In this document: piece after piece, positions 8,143 to 16,900 of the stretch | How the letters are laid out: each line of letters opens with the position of its first letter | How positions within the stretch are numbered: the first letter of the stretch is position 1 | Assembly (NCBI RefSeq): GCF_027213715.1 | Contig: NZ_JAPWGM010000001.1 | Location: 372,001 to 436,000 of the forward strand | Direction of reading: 5' to 3' | Source: Pedobacter punctiformis | GTDB lineage: Bacteria > Bacteroidota > Bacteroidia > Sphingobacteriales > Sphingobacteriaceae | DNA length: 64,000 nucleotides | The notes under the pieces: generated by a model | What the model was told of the DNA's origin: nothing | Database searches by the model: none | What the model saw: the letters and a program-made list of their open reading frames with translations, nothing else | Position numbers and translations under genes: made by a program

Positions 8143-9414
8143 TTAGTCAATCCTATCGAAACCTGTATATTTTACCAGAGCTTCCGGAATTTTAATTCCA
8201 TTTTCTGTTTGGTAGTTTTCTAAAATAGAAGCTACAATACGGGGTAAAGCCAATGCACTTCCATTTAACGAATGTGCCAGTTGAGTTTTTCCGGTTGCGC
8301 CTTTAAAACGTAATTTTAAACGGTTGGTTTGATAGGTTTCAAAGTTTGAAACTGAAGACACTTCTAACCAGCGTTCCTGTGCGGCACTCCATACCTCCAT
8401 GTCGTAAGTCATTGCTGAAGTAAAACCCATATCACCACCACATAAACGCAATACACGATAATGTAAACCCAGTTCTTTCAAAAGAGACTGAACATATTCA
8501 CTCATCTGTTCCAGCGTTTCGTAAGATTGATCCGGATGCGTAATTTGAACAAGTTCTACCTTATCAAATTGGTGTAAGCGGTTTAAACCACGAACATGCG
8601 CACCATAAGAACCGGCCTCTCTGCGGAAACAAGGTGTATAAGCTGTATTCCTGATTGGAAGATCTTCCTCTTTTAAAATTACATCCCGATATAAATTGGT
8701 CACCGGAACTTCAGCTGTCGGAATTAAATATAAATCGTCAACAGTTGAATGATACATCTGTCCTTCTTTATCCGGCAACTGTCCTGTTCCAAAGCCTGAA
8801 GCAGCATTAACCAAATGAGGTACCTGCATTTCTTTATAACCAGCATCAACCGCATGATCTAAAAAGAAATTGATTAGGGCACGTTGTAATCTCGCTCCTT
8901 TGCCTTTATAAACCGGAAAACCTGCGCCGGTAATTTTTACACCAAGTTCAAAATCTATAATATCATATTTTGCAGCCAATTCCCAGTGTGGCAAAGCCTT
9001 TCCAGGTAATTTTGCAGGTTCACCATACGTATAAATGGTTTCATTCTCTTCTGCAGTTGATCCTTTTTTAACCAATTCTCCCGGTAAGTTAGGTAACTGA
9101 ACCAGCAAATTAAACTGACTGGTTTCCAGTTCTGCTAATTTTTCAGAAAGACCTTTAATATTTTCTTTATGAGAGGTTGTTTGCGCTTTTATTGCTTCCG
9201 CTTCTTCCTTCTTACCGGTGCGCATTAAATCACCAATTTGTTTGGCAGCGGCATTTGCTTCTGCAGAGATGCTATCCAGCGAAGTTTGAGTTTGGCGGCG
9301 TTCTTCATCAATTTTGATGATTTCATCTACCAATTCTGGTTGTTTAAAATTACGTATACTTAAACGTTCTAAAACTTTCTCTCTATTTTCGCGGATATAG
9401 TTAACTTGCAGCAT
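8143..9414 (-). CDS. serS: Seryl-tRNA synthetase
   Basis: SerS charges tRNA-Ser (and tRNA-Sec where present) with serine in the cytosol. The N-terminal antiparallel coiled-coil arm is visible (LQVNYIRENREKVLERL to LAELETSQFNLL). The class II catalytic core follows: PHLVNAASGFGTGQLP, TAEVPVTNLYRD, motif 2 FRREAGSYGAHVRGLNR, and motif 3 around LNGSALALPRIVASILE. From the inner Met the length is 423 residues, normal for the family. An upstream Met at 9432 is unlikely because a TATCTTTG promoter box (9430-9437) overlaps it. The gene is divergent from rsmI. Confidence 0.97.
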   Translation of the reverse strand: MLQVNYIRENREKVLERLSIRNFKQPELVDEIIKIDEERRQTQTSLDSISAEANAAAKQIGDLMRTGKKEEAEAIKAQTTSHKENIKGLSEKLAELETSQFNLLVQLPNLPGELVKKGSTAEENETIYTYGEPAKLPGKALPHWELAAKYDIIDFELGVKITGAGFPVYKGKGARLQRALINFFLDHAVDAGYKEMQVPHLVNAASGFGTGQLPDKEGQMYHSTVDDLYLIPTAEVPVTNLYRDVILKEEDLPIRNTAYTPCFRREAGSYGAHVRGLNRLHQFDKVELVQITHPDQSYETLEQMSEYVQSLLKELGLHYRVLRLCGGDMGFTSAMTYDMEVWSAAQERWLEVSSVSNFETYQTNRLKLRFKGATGKTQLAHSLNGSALALPRIVASILENYQTENGIKIPEALVKYTGFDRID

Positions 9415-9429
9415 TATTTTAATTTTTAA

Positions 9430-9437
9430 CAAAGATA
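9430..9437 (-). promoter_or_regulatory. -7 box (TATCTTTG) of serS
   Basis: Exact TAnnTTTG match on the minus strand, 15 nt before the chosen ATG. No convincing -33 TTG is visible in the repeat-rich upstream sequence. Confidence 0.45.
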
Positions 9438-9453
9438 AGATTGAATTACGAAT

Positions 9454-9504
9454 TACGAGTTACGATTTGAGATTTTTATATGCAACTTCCAATCGTATTT
9501 CGTA
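9454..9504. repeat. Word-repeat intergenic hairpin between serS and rsmI
   Basis: The left arm is built of near-identical 7-nt words (GAATTAC, GAATTAC, GAGTTAC) starting at 9443. The segment 9454-9467 pairs with 9491-9504 at 12 of 14 positions around a 23-nt loop. It resembles other spacer hairpins in this window (18460, 37819, 40076). Confidence 0.5.
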
Positions 9505-9523
9505 AATCTAACATCTAAAATTA

Positions 9524-10234
9524 ATGGACGGTAAACTATTTCTTGTACCAACACCAATTGGCAATTTGGAAGACATGACTTTCAGGGCTATCCGGATTTT
9601 AAAAGAATGTGATTTAATTTTGGCCGAAGATACACGTACCAGTGCACCAATGCTTAAACATTTCGGTATTGACAAAAAGGTTTTTGCGCATCATCAGCAT
9701 AATGAACATAAGGCAACTTCTGAAATTATCAGGTTTTTGAATGAAGGCCAAAAGATCGCCCTAATTTCTGATGCAGGAACGCCCGCCATATCCGATCCGG
9801 GTTTTTTTCTGGTACGCGAGGCAATTAAAAATGAAATTGCCGTTGAATGTCTTCCGGGAGCAACAGCTTTTGTACCGGCGCTGGTGAATTCTGGTTTACC
9901 TGCGGATGCCTTTGTTTTTGAAGGTTTTTTGCCCGTTAAAAAAGGCAGACAAACAAAATTTAAAAAACTGACAGAAGAAGACCGCACCATTATACTTTAC
10001 GAAAGTCCGCACCGTTTATTAAAAACCCTGGAAGAATTTGCTCAGTACCTGGGCGCAGACAGACAGGCATCGGTAAGCAGAGAGTTAACCAAGATGTTTG
10101 AAGAAACCGTACGCGGAACGCTTGCAGAAATAAAATCGCATTTTGAAAACAATATTTTAAAAGGAGAATTTGTAATTTGCATTGCAGGAAAGCCTGCAGG
10201 AAAAACAAAAAACAAATATGAAGATGCTGAATAA
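9524..10234 (+). CDS. rsmI: 16S rRNA (cytidine(1402)-2'-O)-methyltransferase RsmI
   Basis: RsmI methylates the 2'-OH of C1402 in the ribosomal decoding centre using S-adenosylmethionine. The 236-residue sequence has the full tetrapyrrole-methylase-fold signature set: LVPTPIGNLEDMTFRAIRI at the start, the LAEDTRTSAPMLKHF loop, LISDAGTPAISDPGF for cofactor binding, and CLPGATAFVPALVNSGLP. Length is slightly short of some homologues (about 280), which have a C-terminal helical domain; this compact form is frequent in Bacteroidota. A PH/SHOCT-domain gene follows 38 nt downstream and may be co-transcribed. Confidence 0.96.
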   Translation: MDGKLFLVPTPIGNLEDMTFRAIRILKECDLILAEDTRTSAPMLKHFGIDKKVFAHHQHNEHKATSEIIRFLNEGQKIALISDAGTPAISDPGFFLVREAIKNEIAVECLPGATAFVPALVNSGLPADAFVFEGFLPVKKGRQTKFKKLTEEDRTIILYESPHRLLKTLEEFAQYLGADRQASVSRELTKMFEETVRGTLAEIKSHFENNILKGEFVICIAGKPAGKTKNKYEDAE

Positions 10235-10272
10235 ATCAGCAAACATAAAACACATCAATTTAAAAAAGAATT

Positions 10273-10926
10273 ATGATTAGCATAGATAGATTTTTAAGTG
10301 ACGAACAGGATCCAAAGGCTGTTGAAAAAGTGATTGGAAAATTAAATGACCTTTTAACAACCGGTGAGGAAATTTTATACTTAGCGGTACAAAAAAAACC
10401 AGCCGTTAACCTTGCTCCTGACAGCATTGCCATTACCAACAAACGTATTTTTTACTGTGAGCCAAGTAATTTGGGCCTGACCATGAATTTTAAAGATATT
10501 TCGTGGAAGAGTGTTAAAGAAGTTTCCTTTAAAGAAGAGTTTTTTGGTTCAAAATTTATCTGTGTTCCGCAGCATGGCGAAAACATCGTAACTGAATTTA
10601 TTCCAAAAGTACAGGCGAGAAAATTACACCAGGCTGCAAACGACCAGCTGGAGCAATACAAAGAATTGTTAAGGCAACAATTATTGGAAGAAAACAGGGC
10701 TTCAGCTGCAGCCGTTAATTTAACGCCGCAGCCACAAGCCTTTGCAGATATTCCGGTAGCAGAGCCTGAGCCCGAACAACCTGTAATTCAAATTGCCGAG
10801 GTTGTAGAAGAGCCCGAAGATGAAACGACTTTAAAATTGCGCAAGCTTAAAACTTTATACGATAAACACCTGATTACGCAGGAAGAGTACGAAGCTAAGA
10901 AAGCAACTATTTTAGATAGTTTGTAA
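10273..10926 (+). CDS. PH-like (bacterial pleckstrin) and SHOCT domain protein
   Basis: The N-terminal 130 residues look like a bacterial PH domain (AVNLAPDSIAITNKRIFYCE, then MNFKDISWKSVKEVSFKE). A helical link (LHQAANDQLEQYKELLRQQL) and an acidic, proline-rich linker (VAEPEPEQPVIQIAEVVEEP) follow. The last 30 residues form a SHOCT motif (LRKLKTLYDKHLITQEEYEA). SHOCT segments are thought to mediate oligomerisation. The PH module is the type found in stress-related soluble proteins; its ligand is unknown. It is likely cytosolic, as no signal peptide is present. Confidence 0.8.
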   Translation: MISIDRFLSDEQDPKAVEKVIGKLNDLLTTGEEILYLAVQKKPAVNLAPDSIAITNKRIFYCEPSNLGLTMNFKDISWKSVKEVSFKEEFFGSKFICVPQHGENIVTEFIPKVQARKLHQAANDQLEQYKELLRQQLLEENRASAAAVNLTPQPQAFADIPVAEPEPEQPVIQIAEVVEEPEDETTLKLRKLKTLYDKHLITQEEYEAKKATILDSL

Positions 10927-10938
10927 GTAATCCATTCG

Positions 10939-11042
10939 TCAGCCTGAGACTGGAAGCATCTCTAAACCTAGTTGCACTGCATCATTTATGTTAAAAAACA
11001 AGGTCAGTTCCTGTCGTACAGAGACTTTTATTGTCTCAGGCT
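10939..11042. repeat. REP-like dispersed element with 10-bp inverted arms
   Basis: AGCCTGAGAC at 10941-10950 is the exact reverse complement of 11033-11042, 82 nt away. The left end (GTCAGCCTGAGAC...GGAAGCATCTC) matches, with gaps, the spacer sequence at 50184-50210 (GTCATTCTGAAC...GAAGAATCTC). This suggests a degenerate dispersed repeat family lying between genes. Confidence 0.45.
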
Positions 11043-11057
11043 AACCAGTAATCTTAT

Positions 11058-12674
11058 ATGAAATCCAAACAAACTTACCTCCTCGCCTTACTTAGTGCAA
11101 TTTTACTTTGGCTGGCATGGCCACCCATGCCTTACACCACGCCATTATTGTTAATTGGTTTGGTACCCCTATTTATTGCTTTGGATGCCATTATTAAAAG
11201 TGATGTTAAAAAAACCGGCAAAAAATTATTTTTAACCGCAGGTTTAACTTTCTTAGTTTGGAATACGGCTTCAATTTATTGGGTTTACAATGCTGTAAAA
11301 GCCTACAACGGAGCAGCGGTTGCACTTCCTGTTTCTTTAATTCCTTATGGTTTAGGTGCCTTTTTAATGACTTCGGCTTTTTGGCTGTATTATCGTTTAG
11401 GCAGGTATGTTAATCAAAAGATAACGTATGCAGGTTTAATTTCTTTTTATATTGCGTTAGAATATCTGCAACAAACATGGGATTTAGCTTTCCCCTGGAT
11501 GACCTTGGGTAATGGATTAGCAGGTATGCACCAACTGGCCCAATGGTATGATTATACCGGTGTTTATGGTGGTTCTTTATGGATATTAATCAGTAATATT
11601 CTGGCTTTTGAAGCTTATAAAAAATTAAAATCTCAAAGTGGGTATTTGAAATACAGACCAACTGCCATTTGGTTATTGGTGGTATTGATCCCCATCGGGA
11701 TTTCTTTAACTAAATATTATAATGCCGGGCAAAAAGGAACACCTTCCAATGTTGTAGTTGTTCAGCCGAATATAGATCCGTATCAAAAGCTGGAAAATAT
11801 TCCTCCCGTTGAGCAAATCAGAATTTTGACTCATCTATCCGATTCTATAGGACAAGTGAACACAGAGTACTTTATCTGGCCCGAAACCGCCATTCCGAAC
11901 TATGCTGATGAAGACAGAATCAGATCAAATCCTGATTTTATTAGTCTGCAGAATTTTATAAGCAAATACAAAAACGGATCTTTAATTACCGGTATTGAAA
12001 GTGTGAGGTTTTATCCGGACAAAAAAACCATCTCCGCAAAATATGATGAACAAGGCAATAGGTATTGGGATAATTATAACTCTGCCATGCAGGTTGAAAA
12101 TTCTTCCAATGTTCAGTTTTATCATAAATCCAAGCTCGTACCCGGTGCGGAGAAAATGCCCTTCCCAAAAGTTTTTTCATTCTTAGACTTTGTTTTTGCA
12201 AAACTGGGAGGAAGTGTTAGCGGATGGGGATGGCAGGATGAACCTGGTGTTTTTTATGCACAAAGTGGAATTGGTGCGGCGCCTGTAATTTGCTACGAAA
12301 GTTTGTGGGGCGATTGGATCGGGAAATCTGTTAAAAATGGCGCTCAGTTTATTGCCATTATTACCAACGATGGCTGGTGGGGCAATACATCAGGTAAAGA
12401 TCAGCATGAAATGTATGCCAAATTAAGGGCTATTGAAACCCACAGAGATGTTGCCCGATCAGCCAATACAGGTATTTCATGTTTTATTAATCAGCGGGGC
12501 GATGTAGTAAAAAGAACAGCCTGGTGGACAAGAACTGCAATTAAAAATGATATTAATTTAAATGACGAAATTACTTTCTATGTAAAAAGTGGTGATGTTA
12601 TTGCTAAACTATTAAGCTTTGCTGCCATTTTATTAGCCTTAATTATTCCTTACAGAAAGTGGATAAAAAAATAA
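11058..12674 (+). CDS. lnt: Apolipoprotein N-acyltransferase
   Basis: Lnt transfers a third acyl chain from phospholipid to the N-terminal cysteine of lipoproteins on the periplasmic face of the inner membrane. The first 215 residues contain about six membrane segments and the last 20 form another. The nitrilase domain lies between them, with the catalytic triad visible as E276 (WPETAIPN), K357 (YHKSKLVP) and C412 (VICYESLWGD). The length of 538 fits the family. lspA follows 5 nt later, so two successive lipoprotein-maturation enzymes are probably made from one message. Confidence 0.95.
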   Translation: MKSKQTYLLALLSAILLWLAWPPMPYTTPLLLIGLVPLFIALDAIIKSDVKKTGKKLFLTAGLTFLVWNTASIYWVYNAVKAYNGAAVALPVSLIPYGLGAFLMTSAFWLYYRLGRYVNQKITYAGLISFYIALEYLQQTWDLAFPWMTLGNGLAGMHQLAQWYDYTGVYGGSLWILISNILAFEAYKKLKSQSGYLKYRPTAIWLLVVLIPIGISLTKYYNAGQKGTPSNVVVVQPNIDPYQKLENIPPVEQIRILTHLSDSIGQVNTEYFIWPETAIPNYADEDRIRSNPDFISLQNFISKYKNGSLITGIESVRFYPDKKTISAKYDEQGNRYWDNYNSAMQVENSSNVQFYHKSKLVPGAEKMPFPKVFSFLDFVFAKLGGSVSGWGWQDEPGVFYAQSGIGAAPVICYESLWGDWIGKSVKNGAQFIAIITNDGWWGNTSGKDQHEMYAKLRAIETHRDVARSANTGISCFINQRGDVVKRTAWWTRTAIKNDINLNDEITFYVKSGDVIAKLLSFAAILLALIIPYRKWIKK

Positions 12675-12679
12675 AACCT

Positions 12680-13201
12680 ATGAAGCAAAAACAAACCATG
12701 CGTTTAATTTTTTTAGCGCTTATACTGGCACTTAATATAGGTTGCGATCAGGTTTCTAAAAATATTGTCAGAAATAACATTAGCGAATATGAACACATCA
12801 GTGTAATTAAAGATCGCTTTACTTTAACTAAAGTAGAAAACAGCGGCGCCTTTTTAAGTTTGGGCGATAATATGCCTTACGTTTTCAGGCTTATTATTTT
12901 ATCGGGCTTACCCATCTTATTTTTAGGCTATGGCCTTTACTTCTTGTTTACAAAGCAAAACCTGCCCAAAACCTTTCAAATTGCGTTATGCTTTTTAATT
13001 GGTGGCGGAATCGGAAATCTTTACGATCGGATTGTTCATGGTTCGGTTACGGATTTTATGCACATGGATTTTAAAATCTTCCAAACAGGTGTTTTTAATT
13101 TTGCAGATATATCCATTATGATTGGAGTTGGCACTTTGCTCTTCCAATCAATTAAAGGTAAATTTTTCAAACAAGAACCCACTTTAACAGAAACAGATTA
13201 A
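12680..13201 (+). CDS. lspA: Lipoprotein signal peptidase (signal peptidase II)
   Basis: LspA cuts the signal peptide from diacylated prolipoproteins in the inner membrane. The sequence shows four membrane segments and the conserved aspartyl-protease signatures: NIGCDQVSKNIVR near the start, KVENSGAFLSLG, GGGIGNLYDRIVHGSVTDFM (first catalytic Asp) and FNFADISIMIG (second catalytic Asp). I chose the ATG at 12680 over a GTG at 12659 that would overlap lnt. Coupled to lnt just upstream, it serves the many lipoproteins encoded here, including GldB, GldK and PorW/SprE. Confidence 0.95.
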   Translation: MKQKQTMRLIFLALILALNIGCDQVSKNIVRNNISEYEHISVIKDRFTLTKVENSGAFLSLGDNMPYVFRLIILSGLPILFLGYGLYFLFTKQNLPKTFQIALCFLIGGGIGNLYDRIVHGSVTDFMHMDFKIFQTGVFNFADISIMIGVGTLLFQSIKGKFFKQEPTLTETD

Positions 13202-13341
13202 GGCAGCTTTTTAGAGCAATTGCTTAAACAAACGGCAAAACTCAAGAAAATTAATGTCTTTTTCATAACGATTTAATTTTTAGAATTTAGATACGCTACG
13301 TAATCAAAAGTTTATCAATTGATCATAAATAATTGTACTTA

Positions 13342-13379
13342 CTAAACAAACATTCGATTATCTTTAATTGTTTGTTTAG
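13342..13379 (+). promoter_or_regulatory. Perfect inverted repeat around the promoter of the OsmC-like gene (candidate operator)
   Basis: CTAAACAAAC (13342-13351) and GTTTGTTTAG (13370-13379) are exact inverted copies 18 nt apart. Between them lies TATCTTTA (13359-13366), one base off TAnnTTTG, with TTG at 13333-13335, 23 nt upstream. A dimeric repressor bound to the arms would cover the promoter. The regulator gene is not in the immediate neighbourhood. Confidence 0.5.
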
Positions 13380-13404
13380 CAATCATCAAAAACCCACATA
13401 GAAC

Positions 13405-13821
13405 ATGAAAAGAAATGCAACAGCCGTTTGGCAAGGATCAGGAAAAGAAGGTAAAGGTAATTTAACCACTCAAAGTACAACATTAAGCAATACACAGTAT
13501 TCTTTCAACTCCCGCTTTGCAGAAGGCGTAGGTACAAACCCCGAAGAATTAGTCGCTGCAGCGCACGCAGGTTGCTTTACTATGAAACTTTCTTTTAATA
13601 TAGATGAAGCAGGTTTTACTGCCGAAAAATTAGAAACTAAATGCGATATTAATTTAGATCCTGCACAAGGCGCAATTGTAGAATCTCATTTAACATTAAC
13701 TGCTACCGTTCCTGGATTATCAAAAGAAAAATTTGATGAACTGGTTGCAGATGCAGAGAAAAATTGCCCGATTTCTAAATTATTGAATACTAAAATAACA
13801 GTTGATGCTACTTTAGCTTAA
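13405..13821 (+). CDS. OsmC/Ohr family peroxiredoxin
   Basis: OsmC-type enzymes reduce organic hydroperoxides using a reactive cysteine pair. Both cysteines are present: C57 in AAAHAGCFTM and C121 in KNCPISKLL. The N-terminal strand (ATAVWQGSGKEGKGNL) and the TNPEELVAAAHAGC segment are typical of OsmC rather than Ohr. The length of 138 is normal. The protein is expected in the cytosol as a head-to-tail dimer. A perfect inverted repeat straddles the likely promoter, which suggests regulated, perhaps stress-induced, expression. Confidence 0.92.
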   Translation: MKRNATAVWQGSGKEGKGNLTTQSTTLSNTQYSFNSRFAEGVGTNPEELVAAAHAGCFTMKLSFNIDEAGFTAEKLETKCDINLDPAQGAIVESHLTLTATVPGLSKEKFDELVADAEKNCPISKLLNTKITVDATLA

Positions 13822-13851
13822 ACAAAAGCGGAAAGACGAAAACTAATTTAT

Positions 13852-13886
13852 CCCCTTGTTAGGATTAACTTAACAAGGGGGTTTTT
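13852..13886. terminator. Terminator between the OsmC-like gene and nadE
   Basis: A perfect 10-bp stem (CCCCTTGTTA at 13852-13861, TAACAAGGGG at 13871-13880) is followed by G and five T on the plus strand. On the minus strand the tail is weaker. Confidence 0.8.
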
Positions 13887-13887
13887 A

Positions 13888-15528
13888 TTAAATCATATAT
13901 TTTCCTACAATCGGCATTCGTCTGCCCATGCCGAAAGCTTTTGGTGATACCCTCAAAATTGGTGGGGTTTGATAACGTTTAAACTCAGCGATATTAACCA
14001 TTTTCAAAATTCTTGTCACCAGGGCTTCATCATAACCTGCGGCTACTATTCTGGCCGAGCCTTTTTTTAATTCGATATGCTCATAAAGGATTTTATCCAG
14101 GATGCCATAATCAGGCAGCGAATCAGAATCTTTCTGATCGGGTCTTAATTCAGCTGATGGTGGTTTAACGATGGTATTAACCGGAATAATTTCTCTTTCC
14201 TTATTGATGTATTTAGCCAATTCAAAAACCTGCGTTTTGTAAACATCACCAATTACACCAATAGCACCACACATATCGCCATATAGCGTACCATAGCCTA
14301 CCGCACATTCACTTTTATTAGAAGTATTAAGCAAAATGTATCCAAATTTATTGCTCATCGCCATCAACACGGTACCGCGGATTCTGGCCTGTATGTTTTC
14401 TTCTGTCAGGTTAAAAGGCAAACCTTTAAAAGCAGGTGCCAGCATATGATCAAAAGCCTCCGCAGCTTCTTTAATTGGAATAATTTCGTGCATGCAGCCA
14501 ATATTGTTGGCTAAACCTAATGCGTCTTGTACAGAGTGATCTGACGAAAATTTAGAAGGCATTAAAACAGCCATCACATTTTCTGCACCTAATGCCCGGC
14601 AAGCCAGTGCGCAAACTACAGCAGAATCTATCCCGCCAGATAAACCCAAAACAGCTTTGGTAAAACCAGATTTTTTAAAATAATCCCGGATCCCTAAAAT
14701 TAAGGCATCGTGTATTTGTTCAATATCAGTAGCGCGTGGGCCTTCGGGGTATTTATTGCGCACACTTTCTACTTCTTCCAAATCAAAAACCTGAAGATCT
14801 TCTTCAAAAGATTTCATTTCGGCTTTTTTCTCTCCTTCCGCATCAAAAACTAAAGAGCCTCCATCAAAAATAATTTCGGTTTGCGCACCAATCTGGTTTA
14901 CATAAAACAGCGGAAGTTTATATTTTTTGGCATTATCAGCCAAAACCCGGATGCGCTCTTCATCATGTGTATAAGAAAATGGTGAAGCCGCAATATTAAT
15001 CATCACGTCAGGTTGCTCCTTAATCAGCTCGTCCATTGGGTTAGAAACATACAAAGGATTATCATTGATGTTCCAAAGATCTTCACATATGGTTAATGCA
15101 ATTCTTTTTCCTTTAAAATCTATACATTTAAAACGTGTTGCAGGCTCAAAATAGCGATACTCATCAAATACATCATAAGTTGGCAAAAGTGCTTTTTTTG
15201 TAATGGCCTTTACCTTACCTCCTTCAATAAAATAAGCTGCATTAAACAAGTCTTTACCTTGCAAAACATCATTTCTAACTGGCAAACCTACAATACAGGC
15301 AATATCTGTACAATGTTTGGCAATTTCCCGGGCTGCATTTTCACAAAGCGAGATAAACTCATCAAACTCCAAAAAATCACGTGGCGGGTACCCACAAATA
15401 GCCAGTTCGGCAAACACAACTAAATCTGCGCCCTTACCTTTAGCGGCTTCTATATTGCTGATGATTTTTTGAGTATTAAACTCAAAATTGCCAATGTGAT
15501 AATTAAGTTGTGCTAATGCTATTTTCAT
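13888..15528 (-). CDS. nadE: Glutamine-dependent NAD+ synthetase
   Basis: NadE converts nicotinate adenine dinucleotide to NAD+ using ATP and ammonia drawn from glutamine. The 546-residue protein has both halves. The N-terminal nitrilase-type glutaminase has E (VVFAELAICGYPP), K (KALLPTYDVFDE) and C (LTICEDLWN). The C-terminal synthetase has the ATP P-loop LGLSGGIDSAVV, plus NTSNKSECAVGYGTLYGDM and the closing KRYQTPPILRVSPKAFG segment. It is divergent from gldB across 250 nt that hold an 11-bp inverted repeat. Confidence 0.96.
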   Translation of the reverse strand: MKIALAQLNYHIGNFEFNTQKIISNIEAAKGKGADLVVFAELAICGYPPRDFLEFDEFISLCENAAREIAKHCTDIACIVGLPVRNDVLQGKDLFNAAYFIEGGKVKAITKKALLPTYDVFDEYRYFEPATRFKCIDFKGKRIALTICEDLWNINDNPLYVSNPMDELIKEQPDVMINIAASPFSYTHDEERIRVLADNAKKYKLPLFYVNQIGAQTEIIFDGGSLVFDAEGEKKAEMKSFEEDLQVFDLEEVESVRNKYPEGPRATDIEQIHDALILGIRDYFKKSGFTKAVLGLSGGIDSAVVCALACRALGAENVMAVLMPSKFSSDHSVQDALGLANNIGCMHEIIPIKEAAEAFDHMLAPAFKGLPFNLTEENIQARIRGTVLMAMSNKFGYILLNTSNKSECAVGYGTLYGDMCGAIGVIGDVYKTQVFELAKYINKEREIIPVNTIVKPPSAELRPDQKDSDSLPDYGILDKILYEHIELKKGSARIVAAGYDEALVTRILKMVNIAEFKRYQTPPILRVSPKAFGMGRRMPIVGKYMI

Positions 15529-15650
15529 TAGAATATAATTGTTTTTAAAAGGTTATGCACCTTCATGATTTATTTCTTAGTCATTAAAAATCAGGATAGC
15601 TACATTTCAATAATAGGGTATTAAAAGAATATTCCCGGGTTTAATGCGAT

Positions 15651-15706
15651 ATAATGGTTTTTAACATTTTTGCTCTTATCTGTTACAATATTAATAAAAC
15701 CATTAT
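15651..15706. promoter_or_regulatory. 11-bp inverted repeat in the nadE-gldB divergent spacer
   Basis: ATAATGGTTTT (15651-15661) and AAAACCATTAT (15696-15706) are exact inverted copies separated by 34 nt. Because the flanking genes diverge, a terminator is not expected here. A regulatory site or leader hairpin is more plausible. Confidence 0.35.
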
Positions 15707-15764
15707 TTAAAGTCACACCTGCGAGAATACTCATATTTCCTATTTTTTTCATGCTTTATGTGTT

Positions 15765-15772
15765 TATATTTG
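15765..15772 (+). promoter_or_regulatory. -7 box (TATATTTG) just before gldB
   Basis: Exact TAnnTTTG match ending 6 nt before the first ATG of the ATG-ATG pair. No clear -33 TTG is seen. Confidence 0.4.
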
Positions 15773-15778
15773 TTGTAC

Positions 15779-16813
15779 ATGATGTATAACGTAAAACACA
15801 GGCAAATTTATCTATTTTTTCTTTTTGCCATCACATTTATTTCCTGTAAACAGAGCAACCGGCCTGATGTAAGTAAAATAAACCTTGATATTAAAGTAGA
15901 ACGATTTGATCAGGCACTATATGCAGGTAAAGGGAAAGACATTTCGCAAACCGATGCCTTTTTAAATAAAAATTATGGTTTATTCTACGATGATTATATC
16001 CACCGTATGGTTGGAACGCCTGAATACAGTAATGCAGAAATACTAAACACGCTTTATAAAGATCAGGCTTATACCGATTTAACTAAAGAGGTTGACAGCG
16101 TTTTTCCAAACTTAAAAGCACAGGAAGCAGGCTTAACTGAAACTTTTAAATACATTAAGTACTATTATCCACAAGCAAAAATGCCAAGGTTTATTGCCTT
16201 TGTATCGGGGTTTTCTTATCAAATGCCCGTAGGCGATCAATATTTAGGCATTGGTTTGGATATGTTTTTGGGTAAAGACAGTAAATTTTACAAAGGGATT
16301 ATTGAAAGTGTACCCCTGTATTTATCAAAGCGGTTTACACCGGAATATATTGTTCCGCGTGTTGCAGAAACTTACGCACATGAGGAGCTTTTTCCTGAAC
16401 CGGATGAAAACAAATCGCTTTTATCGAAAATGATTTTTCAGGGAAAAATTTTATACTTCCTGGATAAGGTATTACCCGAAAATATTACCGACTCAACTAA
16501 AATTGGTTATACAACTGATCAATTGGGCTGGGTCCAAAACTTTGAAGGCGACATTTGGGCTTATTTCCTGGAAAATAATTTCCTTTATCAAACGGATTAT
16601 CAAAAAATCCAGGTATTCCTTTCCGAAGGACCATTTACACCGGGGCTTGGAGAAAACCGTGACTCTGCACCGAAGCTTGGCGTTTGGACGGGCTGGCAAA
16701 TTGTTCGCAAATATATGAAGGAAAATCCACAGGTAACTTTACAGCAATTAATGGCCGAAAAGGATGCACAGAAGATTTTAAATTTGTCGAAATATAAACC
16801 CAAACAGAAGTAG
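15779..16813 (+). CDS. gldB: Gliding motility lipoprotein GldB
   Basis: GldB is an outer-membrane-associated lipoprotein needed for gliding and type IX secretion in Flavobacterium. The sequence has a lipoprotein signal (YLFFLFAITFISCK, lipid-accepting C23) and family landmarks such as INLDIKVERFDQALYAG, the YGLFYDDYIHRMVGTP segment, YYYPQAKMPRFIAFVSGFSY, and PELYAHEELFPEP-like text (TYAHEELFPEPDENKS). I start at 15779 because the upstream ATG (15758) would precede a promoter box and spoil the signal peptide. gldC, which accompanies gldB in Flavobacterium, is absent here; a patatin gene follows instead. Confidence 0.9.
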   Translation: MMYNVKHRQIYLFFLFAITFISCKQSNRPDVSKINLDIKVERFDQALYAGKGKDISQTDAFLNKNYGLFYDDYIHRMVGTPEYSNAEILNTLYKDQAYTDLTKEVDSVFPNLKAQEAGLTETFKYIKYYYPQAKMPRFIAFVSGFSYQMPVGDQYLGIGLDMFLGKDSKFYKGIIESVPLYLSKRFTPEYIVPRVAETYAHEELFPEPDENKSLLSKMIFQGKILYFLDKVLPENITDSTKIGYTTDQLGWVQNFEGDIWAYFLENNFLYQTDYQKIQVFLSEGPFTPGLGENRDSAPKLGVWTGWQIVRKYMKENPQVTLQQLMAEKDAQKILNLSKYKPKQK

Positions 16814-16859
16814 TATTTAGCTGACTAATTTTCAATAAAATCAAATATTTGTAACAAAT

Positions 16860-16877
16860 AATCGTTCTCAAATCTAA
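16860..16877 (+). repeat. 18-nt sequence shared with the atpH-atpF spacer
   Basis: AATCGTTCTCAAATCTAA occurs here and again, identically, at 40104-40121. Here it lies in the gldB-patatin spacer and no pairing arm is obvious. Confidence 0.5.
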
Positions 16878-16900
16878 TCACTATCATCTCACATATATAA

